In this document: positions 53,603-62,559 of the stretch, one piece after another
Numbering within the stretch: the stretch's first letter is position 1
Layout: every line of letters begins with the position of its first letter
Source: SIG480 sp045539475
GTDB lineage: Bacteria; Bacillota; Clostridia; Oscillospirales; JAAYXM01
Assembly (NCBI GenBank): GCA_045539475.1
Contig: JAZQFJ010000002.1
Span: forward strand, 1-64,000
Length of the DNA: 64,000 bases
Direction: 5' to 3'
Made by a program: the position numbers and the translations under genes
The notes under the pieces: generated by a model
Told to the model about the DNA's origin: nothing
The model's database searches: none
The model's input: the letters and a program-made list of their open reading frames with translations, nothing else

Positions 53603-55342
53603 ATGAAAAAGTTAATGCTTGGTAATGAAGCAGTTGCGCGCGGCCTTTTTGAGGCAGGCTGCAGTTTTGTTTCGAGTTACCCCGGTACACCGAGTACCGA
53701 AATTACAGAAATGGTTGCAAAATACAAAGAAGTATACGCCGAATGGGCACCGAATGAAAAGGTTGCAATGGAAGCTGCGTTTGGTGCGTGTATGGCAGGA
53801 AAGCGAAGCTTCTGCGGTATGAAGCACGTAGGACTTAACGTTGCTGCTGACCCGCTTTTCACAATCTCCTATACAGGTGTGAATGCAGGTATGGTTATCG
53901 CTGTTGCGGATGATCCCGGAATGCACAGCTCGCAGAATGAGCAGGACTCCCGCCACTATGCACGCGCGTCCAAAATTCCGATGCTTGAGCCGGCAGATTC
54001 AATGGAAGCGATTGAGTTTACAAAGCTTGCATATGAAATCTCCGAGAAGTTTGACACTCCGGTGCTTCTCAAAATGTGCACACGTGTTGCTCATTCTCAG
54101 AGTGTTGTTGAAACGTCAGACCGCATAGAAATTTCAAAAACATATGAAAAGACTCCTGCAAAGTACATTATGATGCCGGGAAACGCAAAGCGCCGTCATC
54201 CTGTTGTTGAGGAGCGCACAGCCGCGCTTTCGGAGTTTGCTGAAACTGCATCTGTAAACCGCGTTGAAGCCGGAATGGATAAGAGCATTGGTATCATCAC
54301 TTCTTCAACCTCATATCAGTATGTAAAAGAGGTTTGCGGAGATAAATATCCGGTACTTAAGCTCGGTATGATCTGGCCGCTTCCGACAAAGCTCATAACA
54401 GATTTTGCAAACAGTGTTGATAAGCTCATAGTTGTTGAAGAGCTTGATAGCTTTGTTGAAGCGCATTGCAGAAATCTCGGTATTGAGGTTTCCGGAAAGG
54501 ATATCTTCTCCTGCATCGGTGAATTTTCCCAGAACCTTGTTGCAGAAAAGCTTGGCAAGGAAACTCTTTGTGGCGTTAAGCTTTCTGATGATATTCCGGC
54601 GCGTCCGCCCGTTATGTGTGCGGGATGCCCGCACAGAGGCCTGTTCTACACTCTTGCAAAGAATAAAATCACTGTTCACGGTGACATCGGTTGCTATACC
54701 CTCGGTGCGGTTCCGCCGCTTTCGGCGCTTGACAGCACAATTTGTATGGGTGCGTCAATTTCCGGACTTCACGGCTTTAATAAAGCAAATGAGGGAGCAA
54801 GCGACGGTAAAACCGTTGCCGTTATCGGAGATTCAACCTTTATGCATTCCGGTATGACGGGACTTGTTAATATCGCATATAATGCATCAAATTCAACTGT
54901 CATTATTCTTGATAACTCAATTACAGGTATGACAGGACATCAGCAGAACCCGACAACGGGTTATAACCTCAAGGGTGATCCCGCATCAAAGATTGACCTC
55001 GAAGCACTTTGCCGCGCAATGGGAATCTCCCGTGTCCGTGTTGTGGACCCGTATAACCTCAAAGAGTGTGAAACGGCGATAAAAGAAGAGCTTGCCGCAG
55101 AAGAGCCGTCGGTTATTATTTCCCGTCGCCCGTGCGCGCTTCTTAAATATGTTAAGCACAACAAGCCGCTTGTTGTTGAATCCGATAAGTGTAAGAGCTG
55201 TAAGATGTGCATGAAGATTGGTTGCCCTGCGATAAGTATGCAAAACGGTAAGGCGAAGATTGACAACACGCTTTGCACCGGTTGCGGTGTTTGCGAGCAG
55301 CTTTGCAAGTTTGATGCACTTCATGCTCCGAAGGAGGACTAA
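53603..55342 (+). CDS. iorA: Indolepyruvate/arylpyruvate ferredoxin oxidoreductase, alpha subunit
   Basis: This 579-residue subunit has the pyrimidine-binding part (SSYPGTPSTEI at the start), the TPP-binding domain (GDIGCYTLG, GDSTFMHSGMTG) and a C-terminal ferredoxin domain. The ferredoxin domain holds two [4Fe-4S] motifs (CKSCKMC-x4-CP and CTGCGVC-x3-C). It converts aryl-pyruvates plus CoA to aryl-acetyl-CoA, CO2 and reduced ferredoxin; the reaction is reversible. An AGGAGG site precedes the ATG. Beta subunit follows after three bases. Confidence 0.95.
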   Translation: MKKLMLGNEAVARGLFEAGCSFVSSYPGTPSTEITEMVAKYKEVYAEWAPNEKVAMEAAFGACMAGKRSFCGMKHVGLNVAADPLFTISYTGVNAGMVIAVADDPGMHSSQNEQDSRHYARASKIPMLEPADSMEAIEFTKLAYEISEKFDTPVLLKMCTRVAHSQSVVETSDRIEISKTYEKTPAKYIMMPGNAKRRHPVVEERTAALSEFAETASVNRVEAGMDKSIGIITSSTSYQYVKEVCGDKYPVLKLGMIWPLPTKLITDFANSVDKLIVVEELDSFVEAHCRNLGIEVSGKDIFSCIGEFSQNLVAEKLGKETLCGVKLSDDIPARPPVMCAGCPHRGLFYTLAKNKITVHGDIGCYTLGAVPPLSALDSTICMGASISGLHGFNKANEGASDGKTVAVIGDSTFMHSGMTGLVNIAYNASNSTVIILDNSITGMTGHQQNPTTGYNLKGDPASKIDLEALCRAMGISRVRVVDPYNLKECETAIKEELAAEEPSVIISRRPCALLKYVKHNKPLVVESDKCKSCKMCMKIGCPAISMQNGKAKIDNTLCTGCGVCEQLCKFDALHAPKED

Positions 55343-55345
55343 GCC

Positions 55346-55921
55346 ATGGAAACAAAAAATGTAATGATTGTAGGCGTTGGTGGTCAGGGAAGCCTTCTTG
55401 CTTCAAAGCTTTTAGGTCGCCTTCTTCTCACAAAGGGGTATGATATAAAGGTCTCCGAGGTTCACGGCATGAGCCAGCGCGGAGGAAGCGTTGTAACGTA
55501 TGTTCGCTATGGCGATAAGGTCTATTCTCCGATTATAGATCGCGGAGAGGCAGATTTCATCGTATCCTTCGAGCTTTTGGAGGCAGCACGCTGGACAGAA
55601 TATTTAAAACCCGGCGGCAAGATTGTCACAAACACTCAGCAGATTAACCCGATGCCGGTTATAACCGGAGCGGCAGAGTATCCGGCTTCTCTTTCTGAAA
55701 AGATGAAGGCTGCGGGCATTGACGTGGATGCCTTTGATGCTCTTTCTCTTGCGGAAGAAGCCGGCTCGTCGAAAGCGGTAAACATCGTTCTTATGGGACG
55801 TTTGTCAAACTATTTTGACGCATCCGTGGATGAATGGATGCAGGCAATTGAAGAAAGCGTTCCTGAAAAGTTCCTTGAAATGAATAAAAAAGCATTTAAT
55901 CTCGGAAGAAATTCTAAATAA
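55346..55921 (+). CDS. iorB: Indolepyruvate/arylpyruvate ferredoxin oxidoreductase, beta subunit
   Basis: The 191-residue gamma-type POR domain has VGVGGQGSLLASKLLG at the start and EVHGMSQRGGSVVTYVRYG, the hallmark of IorB. It completes the IorAB heterodimer. Its start has an AAGGAGG site in the last iorA codons. The pair is typical of strict anaerobes that handle aromatic amino acids. Confidence 0.95.
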   Translation: METKNVMIVGVGGQGSLLASKLLGRLLLTKGYDIKVSEVHGMSQRGGSVVTYVRYGDKVYSPIIDRGEADFIVSFELLEAARWTEYLKPGGKIVTNTQQINPMPVITGAAEYPASLSEKMKAAGIDVDAFDALSLAEEAGSSKAVNIVLMGRLSNYFDASVDEWMQAIEESVPEKFLEMNKKAFNLGRNSK

Positions 55922-55938
55922 AAGAAAGCGTGATTGTA

Positions 55939-57240
55939 ATGGAAAAAAGATACTATCAGCCGGAAATCGAAACTGCATCGTATGAGCAGATTCGTGCATG
56001 GCAGAGTGAACGCCTCGTAAAGCAGGTAAAACATGTGTGGGATAATGTCCCGTATTACCGTAAGAAGATGGAAGAAAAGGGAGTAACGCCCGATGATATC
56101 AAGAGTGTGGATGATCTCCATAAGCTTCCTTTTATAACAAAAGCGGATCTTCGTGATGCTTATCCTTATGGGCTTGTCGGAAAACCGCTGTCTGAATGCG
56201 TGAGAATTCATTCAACCTCCGGAACAACCGGAAAGCGCGTTATGGCATTTTACACTCAGCATGACGTTGATCTTTGGGAAGAGTGCTGTGCACGCGCAAT
56301 TGTTGCTGTCGGCGGAACGAAAGAGGATGTGTGCCACGTTGCGTATGGTTATGGCCTTTTTACCGGTGGTGCTGGTCTCCACGGCGGTTCGCATAAAGTA
56401 GGGTGCCTTACGCTTCCTATGTCTTCGGGAAATACCGACCGTCAGCTTCAGTTTATGACAGACCTTGGCTCAACCATTCTCTGCTGCACTCCTTCATACG
56501 CTGCATATCTTGCAGAGTCTATCAAAGAGCGCGGCATAAAGGATCAGATAAAGCTCAAGGCGGGTATCTTCGGTGCAGAGGCATGGAGCGAGGAAATGCG
56601 CCGTGATATTGAGCGTGAGCTTGGCATCCGTGCGTATGACATTTACGGCCTTACCGAAATTTCAGGTCCGGGCGTCAGCTTCGAGTGTGAAGAGCAGACC
56701 GGTATGCACGTAAATGAAGACCACTTTATCGCTGAAATTATTGATCCGGATACAGGTGAGGTGCTTCCGGAAGGTAGCAAGGGTGAGCTTGTTTTCACCT
56801 GCATCACAAAAGAAGCATTCCCGCTTCTCCGTTACCGCACCCGTGATATCTGTGTTCTTTCGCGTAAGCCTTGCTCCTGCGGCAGAACCCACGTTAAAAT
56901 GTGCAAACCGATGGGAAGAAGCGATGATATGCTTATCATCCGCGGTGTAAACGTTTTCCCGTCCCAAATTGAAACAGTTCTTCTTGAACAGGGATATCAG
57001 GCGAATTATCAGATTATTGTTGATCGCGTAAACAATTCCGATACCTTTGAGGTTATGGTTGAAATGACGCCTGAAAACTTCTCTGATTCTCTTGCAAAGA
57101 TTGCAGAGATGGAAAAGGGACTCGTTTCTGCGCTCAAGGCGATGCTCGGTATCGCGGCAAAGGTAAAGCTTGTTGCGCCTAAGACAATTGCACGAAGCGA
57201 AGGCAAAGCGGTCCGCGTTATTGACAAGCGCAAAATTTAA
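55939..57240 (+). CDS. paaK: Phenylacetate-CoA ligase (PaaK type)
   Basis: This ~433-residue ligase has the PaaK-type P-loop HSTSGTTGKRV, DIYGLTEISGPG (A5-like) and RGVNVFPSQIE in the C-terminal domain. PaaK enzymes make phenylacetyl-CoA from phenylacetate, ATP and CoA. In archaea and anaerobes PaaK homologues sit beside iorAB. ATG 55939 is preferred over the GTG three codons earlier. Together with IorAB it links phenylacetate and phenylpyruvate. Confidence 0.92.
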   Translation: MEKRYYQPEIETASYEQIRAWQSERLVKQVKHVWDNVPYYRKKMEEKGVTPDDIKSVDDLHKLPFITKADLRDAYPYGLVGKPLSECVRIHSTSGTTGKRVMAFYTQHDVDLWEECCARAIVAVGGTKEDVCHVAYGYGLFTGGAGLHGGSHKVGCLTLPMSSGNTDRQLQFMTDLGSTILCCTPSYAAYLAESIKERGIKDQIKLKAGIFGAEAWSEEMRRDIERELGIRAYDIYGLTEISGPGVSFECEEQTGMHVNEDHFIAEIIDPDTGEVLPEGSKGELVFTCITKEAFPLLRYRTRDICVLSRKPCSCGRTHVKMCKPMGRSDDMLIIRGVNVFPSQIETVLLEQGYQANYQIIVDRVNNSDTFEVMVEMTPENFSDSLAKIAEMEKGLVSALKAMLGIAAKVKLVAPKTIARSEGKAVRVIDKRKI

Positions 57241-57255
57241 GGAGGGTATGAGAAT

Positions 57256-57687
57256 ATGAATATTTATCAGATTTCTGTTTTTCTTGAAAACCGCGCAGGT
57301 CAGCTTGCAGAGGTTACAGGCCTTCTTGCTGAGAACGGCATCAATCTCCGTGCAATATCCATTGCAGAAACAACCGATTACGGTGTTCTCCGTATGATTG
57401 TTGACGATGCAGAACGCGCATCCTCAATTCTTCTCTCTCAGGGGAATATTCTCACGATGACTCCCGTCTGCGTAGTTGCAGTACCCGATCGTCCGGCAGG
57501 GCTTTCCGAGGTCCTCGGCATTATTTCCGATGCAGGAATTGATATTGAGTATATGTATTCAATCCTCAGACACGGCGACGAAAAGGCATATATGGTTTTC
57601 CGTGCAAGCGATGAGGAAAAGCTTGTTGAAACCTTTAAAGCAAAGGGAATAGCAATCGCCGCAAAATCTGATCTCGGCTTAAAGTAA
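57256..57687 (+). CDS. ACT-domain protein, amino-acid sensing
   Basis: The 143-residue protein contains two ACT domains in tandem (about 1-70 and 71-143), each with a conserved bend: GQLAEVTGLLAENGINLRAI and GLSEVLGIISDAGIDIEYMY. ACT domains bind amino acids at dimer interfaces. Proteins of this kind regularly accompany paaK-ior genes in anaerobes and are thought to respond to amino-acid levels; the mechanism is not established. An AGGAGG site precedes it. Last gene of the T-box operon. Confidence 0.88.
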   Translation: MNIYQISVFLENRAGQLAEVTGLLAENGINLRAISIAETTDYGVLRMIVDDAERASSILLSQGNILTMTPVCVVAVPDRPAGLSEVLGIISDAGIDIEYMYSILRHGDEKAYMVFRASDEEKLVETFKAKGIAIAAKSDLGLK

Positions 57688-57704
57688 ATTAAATCAAGAA
57701 TGGT

Positions 57705-57752
57705 AAAAGATGTATCGTTGAAACTTATTCAACGGTACATCTTTTTGTTCTT
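57705..57752 (+). terminator. Terminator of the T-box/ior operon
   Basis: AAAGATGTATCGTTGAA pairs with TTCAACGGTACATCTTT (two G-T or mismatch positions) around ACTTA, followed by a T-rich run. It starts 18 bases after the ACT gene stop. Confidence 0.85.
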
Positions 57753-57857
57753 TTCAGCAGGTCAGTATAACATGAAAAGCGGAAAGATATTTCACCAAGC
57801 TGCTGAATACCTACAGACAAACCGCAAATACTAACCGTATTATGTTTCGGAGGAAGT

Positions 57858-59168
57858 ATGATGGAGTCTGTTTGGAAAAAGGATGCCCGGCACATCTCGT
57901 TTGACGCTTTGAAAGGGAACAAAACCACCGATGTTTTAATCATCGGTGGGGGGATTGCGGGCATTTTGTGCGCGTACAAATTAAAAAATGCAGGTGTGGA
58001 TTGCATTCTTGCGGAAGCCGGAAATATTTGCGGCGGCGTCACACAAAACACAACAGCGAAAATTACGCTCGGTCACGGCTTGATTTATGACAAGCTGATA
58101 AAACGCTTTGGCGAGGAAAAGGCGCGGCTTTATCTGGAAGCCCAGACGCATGCAGGTAAAGAATACGCCGACCTTTGCCGCAATATCGACTGTAACTTTG
58201 AAATAAAGGATTCTTATGTGTATTCTCTTGATAACCGCAGAAAGCTTGAGCGGGAAATTGAAGCTTTGCATCGCCTCGGCGCGAAAGCTGAATTTTCAGA
58301 TGTCGGAGAACTGCCGTTTGAGGTTGCGGGTGCGGTGCGCCTGCGGGGGCAGGCGCAGTTTCACCCTTTAAGATTCCTGCATGCGCTTGCAAAGGATTTG
58401 CCTATACACGAAAACACCAAGGTAACAGAGTTCTTGCCAAACAAGGTTGTAACCAACCATGGAAGCATAAGCTTCAGAAAGCTTCTCATCGCAACTCATT
58501 TTCCTATATTCAATAAACACGGCTCGTATTTCATAAAGCTCTATCAGCACCGGTCATACGTTCTTGCGCTCCGCGGTGCACAGAGTATAAACGGAATGTA
58601 CGTGGATGAATCGGAAAGCGGTCTTTCGTTCCGCACATATGGTGATCTACTTCTTCTCGGCGGCGGAGGGCACCGCACCGGAAAACAGGGCGGTTGCTGG
58701 CAAGAGCTTGAAGCTTTTGCCGCAGAAGCTTATCCAAATTCGGAAATTGTTTCCAGATGGGCAACTCAGGATTGTATGACGTTGGACAGTATTCCGTATA
58801 TAGGCAGGTATTCCGCATCTACGCCTGACGTATACGTAGCAACCGGCTTTAATAAATGGGGAATGACAAATGCAATGGTCGCCGCGGATATCCTCTGCGA
58901 CCTCGTTATGGAAAAACAAAACCCGTATGCCGAAGTCTTTTCACCGTCGCGCAGCATCCTGCACCCTCAGCTTGCTATCAACGCTTTTGAATCAACCGTA
59001 GGGCTTCTGACCCCCACTGCTCCGCGCTGTCCGCATCTTGGATGCGCACTTAAGTATAACCGTGCCGAGCATACGTGGGATTGCCCGTGCCACGGCTCGC
59101 GATTTGACGAAAATGGCGAGGTTATTGATAACCCCGCCACTGATGACAATGAAAGTATTGGAAAATAA
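57858..59168 (+). CDS. FAD-dependent oxidoreductase with C-terminal Rieske [2Fe-2S] domain
   Basis: The 436-residue protein has a DAO-type FAD domain (LIIGGGIAGILCAYKLKNAG at the start, then NTTAKITLGHG). The C-terminal Rieske domain has cluster ligands in CPHLGC (~391-396) and DCPCHGSRF (~408-416). The arrangement resembles YhfW/PuuB-like proteins, which are usually near 500 residues, so this is a compact version. Members are thought to oxidise amines or act in electron transfer; the substrate is unknown. It has a GGAGGAAG site. It is convergent with the AraC regulator gene, 12 bases apart. Confidence 0.85.
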   Translation: MMESVWKKDARHISFDALKGNKTTDVLIIGGGIAGILCAYKLKNAGVDCILAEAGNICGGVTQNTTAKITLGHGLIYDKLIKRFGEEKARLYLEAQTHAGKEYADLCRNIDCNFEIKDSYVYSLDNRRKLEREIEALHRLGAKAEFSDVGELPFEVAGAVRLRGQAQFHPLRFLHALAKDLPIHENTKVTEFLPNKVVTNHGSISFRKLLIATHFPIFNKHGSYFIKLYQHRSYVLALRGAQSINGMYVDESESGLSFRTYGDLLLLGGGGHRTGKQGGCWQELEAFAAEAYPNSEIVSRWATQDCMTLDSIPYIGRYSASTPDVYVATGFNKWGMTNAMVAADILCDLVMEKQNPYAEVFSPSRSILHPQLAINAFESTVGLLTPTAPRCPHLGCALKYNRAEHTWDCPCHGSRFDENGEVIDNPATDDNESIGK

Positions 59169-59180
59169 AAAATATCTTTC

Positions 59181-60197
59181 TTAGTAATGCAATAACGATA
59201 TCTGATGCTCTTCAAACATTTCATCGGTATATAGTGGCGCCCATGTCATACTCTTCACGCTTGCACGGAAAATATCGTCTCCGACTTCGCGCTGCCATTT
59301 GCCTATCTTCTTGCGAAGCGAAAGGGGAGAAACACCGTAAATCTCTCTGCAGACCTGTGCAAGGTGCGAACTGTCAAAAAATCCGCACTCTGCGGCGATT
59401 TCCGCAATGCTCTTGTCTGTGATTTTCAAAAGCGTAAATGCATTACGCATACGCAGGGAAGTTATGTAGCTGTGGCACGTCTGACCAATAGTTGAGTTGA
59501 ATGCAGATGTAAAAGTCCTTCGCGACATCATTGCAACGCTACTTAGCTCGTCAATTGTCATTTTTTTTGCTGTGTTGGCGAGAAGATATGCCATCGCTTC
59601 GTCAATGCACTCCATCCTCGTGCGTATCTGCGCAAGCTCAATTTTGTTTACCGACGTGTCAATGCTCCTTACGAAAATTTCAAGAAGCCGCACAATGTCG
59701 TTGAGGATTTTGTTAATGTGCATCGCCATGTGGTTCTGATATTCTGCTAAAATGTCCGAGCAGATAAGATCTGCAAGCTGCTTGTCGCGTCCTGTAATCG
59801 TAGTGTGCGGGGCAAGGTAAAACGAATCAAAAGACGCATCCTCAAAGGTATGTCCTAAAAACGGGACATTGTTGCTCTCAAGAAAGTTCTTTTTTATCGA
59901 AATCTGATAAACTATCGCCTCTTCAAGGTTAGTTTCAGAGGTGTCTATTCTGTGTATCATATACGGGAAGATAACCGCGGCGCTTCCCGCTTTTTGCGGA
60001 TAGGTAACGCCGTTTATCGTGTGGAGCCAGCTACCTGAAACAGTGTACCATATCTGCAGATAATCGTGCCAGTGGGGACTGTTTATTTTGTTGTGAGAAA
60101 CCATTTGCACGGTAAAGGGCAATATGTCAAACATGCGATTGTTAATGCTAAGCGCCGGAACGCAAACATCAAACGCATCAAAAAGAACCTTATTCAA
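59181..60197 (-). CDS. AraC-family transcriptional regulator
   Basis: The 338-residue protein has an N-terminal cupin-like sensor region (~30-160, SPHWHDYLQIWYTVSG). Two C-terminal helix-turn-helix motifs (~235-330) follow: KKMTIDELSSVAMMSRRTF and IAAECGFFDSSHLAQVCREI. It starts with TTG after AAAGGAGG, eight bases away. The cupin suggests a sugar or other small-molecule ligand. Its target is unknown; the convergent FAD/Rieske gene and the downstream surface-protein genes are the nearest candidates. Confidence 0.88.
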   Translation of the reverse strand: MNKVLFDAFDVCVPALSINNRMFDILPFTVQMVSHNKINSPHWHDYLQIWYTVSGSWLHTINGVTYPQKAGSAAVIFPYMIHRIDTSETNLEEAIVYQISIKKNFLESNNVPFLGHTFEDASFDSFYLAPHTTITGRDKQLADLICSDILAEYQNHMAMHINKILNDIVRLLEIFVRSIDTSVNKIELAQIRTRMECIDEAMAYLLANTAKKMTIDELSSVAMMSRRTFTSAFNSTIGQTCHSYITSLRMRNAFTLLKITDKSIAEIAAECGFFDSSHLAQVCREIYGVSPLSLRKKIGKWQREVGDDIFRASVKSMTWAPLYTDEMFEEHQISLLHY

Positions 60198-60265
60198 GCA
60201 ACATACCTCCTTTCGGGAATTTCATCTTCTGTATTTATATATCGAAACATTTTTCCAGACCCACC

Positions 60266-60307
60266 CGTGTCGTCCTGAGCGGAGCCAAAGGCGCAGTCGA
60301 AGGATCT
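60266..60307. repeat. Short intergenic repeat-like element
   Basis: The sequence from GTCGTCCTGAGCGGAGCC through AGTCGAAGGATCTC resembles a small palindromic element often found many times in intergenic DNA of gut Clostridia and other bacteria. I recognise the CCTGAGCGGAG and GTCGAAGGATCTC ends. Only one copy is in this window, so its repeat status is from recall rather than seen here. Confidence 0.4.
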
Positions 60308-60452
60308 CTTTCATCCTCTATATCTATATAATACAACATTTTGTCTTGTTTTGCAAGAATTTTCTCTTGGAAAAAAGGGCGATAAAATCCCGCGGAGTTT
60401 GCCCGTTTTTCCTATTTTATACATTGCTTTTTTGTCCTTCAAAATGTTACAA

Positions 60453-60458
60453 TATAAT
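60453..60458 (+). promoter_or_regulatory. Probable -10 element for the Ig-like surface protein gene
   Basis: A perfect TATAAT lies 34 bases before the start codon. The best upstream -35 candidates (TTGTCC at 15 bases, TTTTGT at 17) are weak, so this may be an activator-dependent promoter. The rest of the 60198-60491 gap holds the AraC leader and the repeat-like element. Confidence 0.45.
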
Positions 60459-60491
60459 TACAATAAATTAAACTTGGAGGTTTAAGTAATT

Positions 60492-62486
60492 ATGAAAAAA
60501 TTTCTATCGATTCTAATCGCAATTTCCCTGATTATTTCAATGATTCCGGCTGCATTCGCAGCAGGGGAGACGGTGACTACTTCTCATGTGGAGACGTATG
60601 CATTCAATTATTCTGCTATCGGTCTGTCTGAAGTGACATTGCTTTCTAAAATAGATGGAACCGCAATTGATGGTGAAGGGAATAACATCTATGAAAAATA
60701 CGGATGGAAGTATTTCGATATGTCCGATGCTCTTTTAGCAAAAGAGAGCACAATCAGTAAGAAGAATGTAGGAGCTGTTGGGAGTTCTACAAATGGTATA
60801 GTATTTTCTATAGCTTCAGCTGGCGCAGGTGTTGATTTGTCTTTTTCTCTTTCTCTTAAGGCTCCGAGTGATAGTGGGTTTTACTATCCGAAGTTAGTTT
60901 GGTATACCGGAAGTGGTTCACAAACTTTGAAATGGTATATGTCAGAAAAAATGATCGGGAATGACAACGTGGAAGATTATGTAAACGATGATTTTTTGAT
61001 AATGAATAAAACTGGACTTTCGACTGGAGATTATGAAGATAAGTCAAGCTATGAACAGTATGAATACCCCTCGTTGTGTTCAGATGTTGCAGTTTATTTA
61101 TCATCAAACAAAGAAATTGTTACAGCGTTTGCAAGTGCAAAGAAAAATTACAAATTTAAAGCCGTTACGCTTATGCCCATCCTCGGCCCGGATATGACAA
61201 CGGTAATCAAGAACGATGATGATACAACAGCATCAGCTCTCACCCTTAACCTTGTTAACAACAAGCAGCAGACAGTTACACTGCACACAACGGTTACCGG
61301 CACAACAGACGGAACGAATTCGGTTACTATGCCTGTATCCAACAACTTCATTACATACAAATCCTCGAATGAAGCTGTCGCAACTGTTGCAGCAGACGGA
61401 ACAATTACAGCAGTGGGCGGCGGAACAGCAACAATTTACGCAGAAAGCTCTGATAAGAAGTATAATTCTTTGAACAACGGCATTGCTGTAACCGTCACCA
61501 CACCTGTAGTGCCGGACGAGCCGGGCGAGGCAGTGACAGACACAACAGTAAGCGTTGCAGTTCAGTCTGAAAACACAGACGAAGGCACAGTATCGTGGGA
61601 CGGCGAAACAGTAGGCGCAGTCAATATGGGAGATACGGTAACTGCAACCGCAACAGCAAATGAAGGTTATGTGTTCAAATTCTGGAAAAATGCTTCCGAT
61701 CAGGTTCTCTCCGATAAGGCAAGCGAAAGCTTTGTTATCAACACAAACTCTGCAATTACTGCCGTGTTTGATAAGGTTGATGATACAGCAGACACATTCA
61801 GCGTAGAGCTTTACAATGCAAACGGTATGCCGTTTGATAATAAGACTGTAAACAAAGAAACAACCTTTGCAGAAGCAATCGAGGGAGTAAAAACTCCGAT
61901 ATACACAGGCTTTGGTACATTCAAGCACTGGAGTATGTATGCTGATGAATCAAAGATTGCTGACGATATGCTGATAACGAAAAACACCCGCGCAGTCGCA
62001 ATATTCAATGAATCGACAGAAAAATATACTGTCAGTGTAAATGGCACTCCGATGCATAGTGATGTATTGTACGGCAAAGAGGTAACTGTTTCGTCCACCG
62101 CTTCTGATTTCTCATACTGGAAGCTTGGCGAGAAAATCGTAAGCTACAATCCGAATTACAAATTCACAGTATGGGGAGAAGTTGACCTCACTGAAGTTAC
62201 GGGAGAAAGTGTGACCGCAGCTCCGGTTGCAGTTCTTGACGAAGTAGATGGCAATCCGCTTCTTATCTACAGTGTGCCGACAGGCTGTAGCGTTGTAGAA
62301 GCAGGCATTCTCTTCGGTTCAACAAAAAATATAAACATCTACTCTGTTGACGGCTCACGCGCTGCTGCGGCAAGAGGAACAGGTCAGTTCACAGCACAGC
62401 CGAAAGAAAGCGATAAAGCAGTTGCGCGCGGATACCTTATCTTCAAGAACACAAGCGGAGAAATCCGTATACTTTACGCAGACTAA
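60492..62486 (+). CDS. Secreted Ig-like multidomain protein 1
   Basis: The 664-residue protein has a clear signal peptide (1-23, cleavage after AFA). An uncharacterised module at ~25-230 is followed by a BIG2-type Ig-like domain at ~250-337 (YKSSNEAVATVAADGTITAV). Three InlB/Listeria-type beta repeats (~350-572) each contain a W-K or W-S core such as FKFWKNAS and FKHWSMYA. A C-terminal module (573-664) ends in EIRILYAD. No SLH, LPxTG or membrane anchor is visible. It starts after TTGGAGG. A paralogue with near-identical signal peptide follows. The role may be adhesion or binding of a surface polymer, but no function can be assigned. Confidence 0.75.
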   Translation: MKKFLSILIAISLIISMIPAAFAAGETVTTSHVETYAFNYSAIGLSEVTLLSKIDGTAIDGEGNNIYEKYGWKYFDMSDALLAKESTISKKNVGAVGSSTNGIVFSIASAGAGVDLSFSLSLKAPSDSGFYYPKLVWYTGSGSQTLKWYMSEKMIGNDNVEDYVNDDFLIMNKTGLSTGDYEDKSSYEQYEYPSLCSDVAVYLSSNKEIVTAFASAKKNYKFKAVTLMPILGPDMTTVIKNDDDTTASALTLNLVNNKQQTVTLHTTVTGTTDGTNSVTMPVSNNFITYKSSNEAVATVAADGTITAVGGGTATIYAESSDKKYNSLNNGIAVTVTTPVVPDEPGEAVTDTTVSVAVQSENTDEGTVSWDGETVGAVNMGDTVTATATANEGYVFKFWKNASDQVLSDKASESFVINTNSAITAVFDKVDDTADTFSVELYNANGMPFDNKTVNKETTFAEAIEGVKTPIYTGFGTFKHWSMYADESKIADDMLITKNTRAVAIFNESTEKYTVSVNGTPMHSDVLYGKEVTVSSTASDFSYWKLGEKIVSYNPNYKFTVWGEVDLTEVTGESVTAAPVAVLDEVDGNPLLIYSVPTGCSVVEAGILFGSTKNINIYSVDGSRAAAARGTGQFTAQPKESDKAVARGYLIFKNTSGEIRILYAD

Positions 62487-62503
62487 TATCCAAAACATAC
62501 CTG

Positions 62504-62529
62504 TAGCGGAGAGCTAACCCTCTCCGCTA
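62504..62529 (+). other. Stem-loop between the two Ig-like protein genes
   Basis: TAGCGGAGAG pairs with CTCTCCGCTA around CTAACC. AATAAAAG follows instead of a U-tract, so it looks like an mRNA-stabilising or attenuating hairpin rather than a full terminator. The next gene starts 30 bases on. Confidence 0.6.
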
Positions 62530-62559
62530 TAATAAAAGAGAAGTGTGAAAGGAGTTTTT

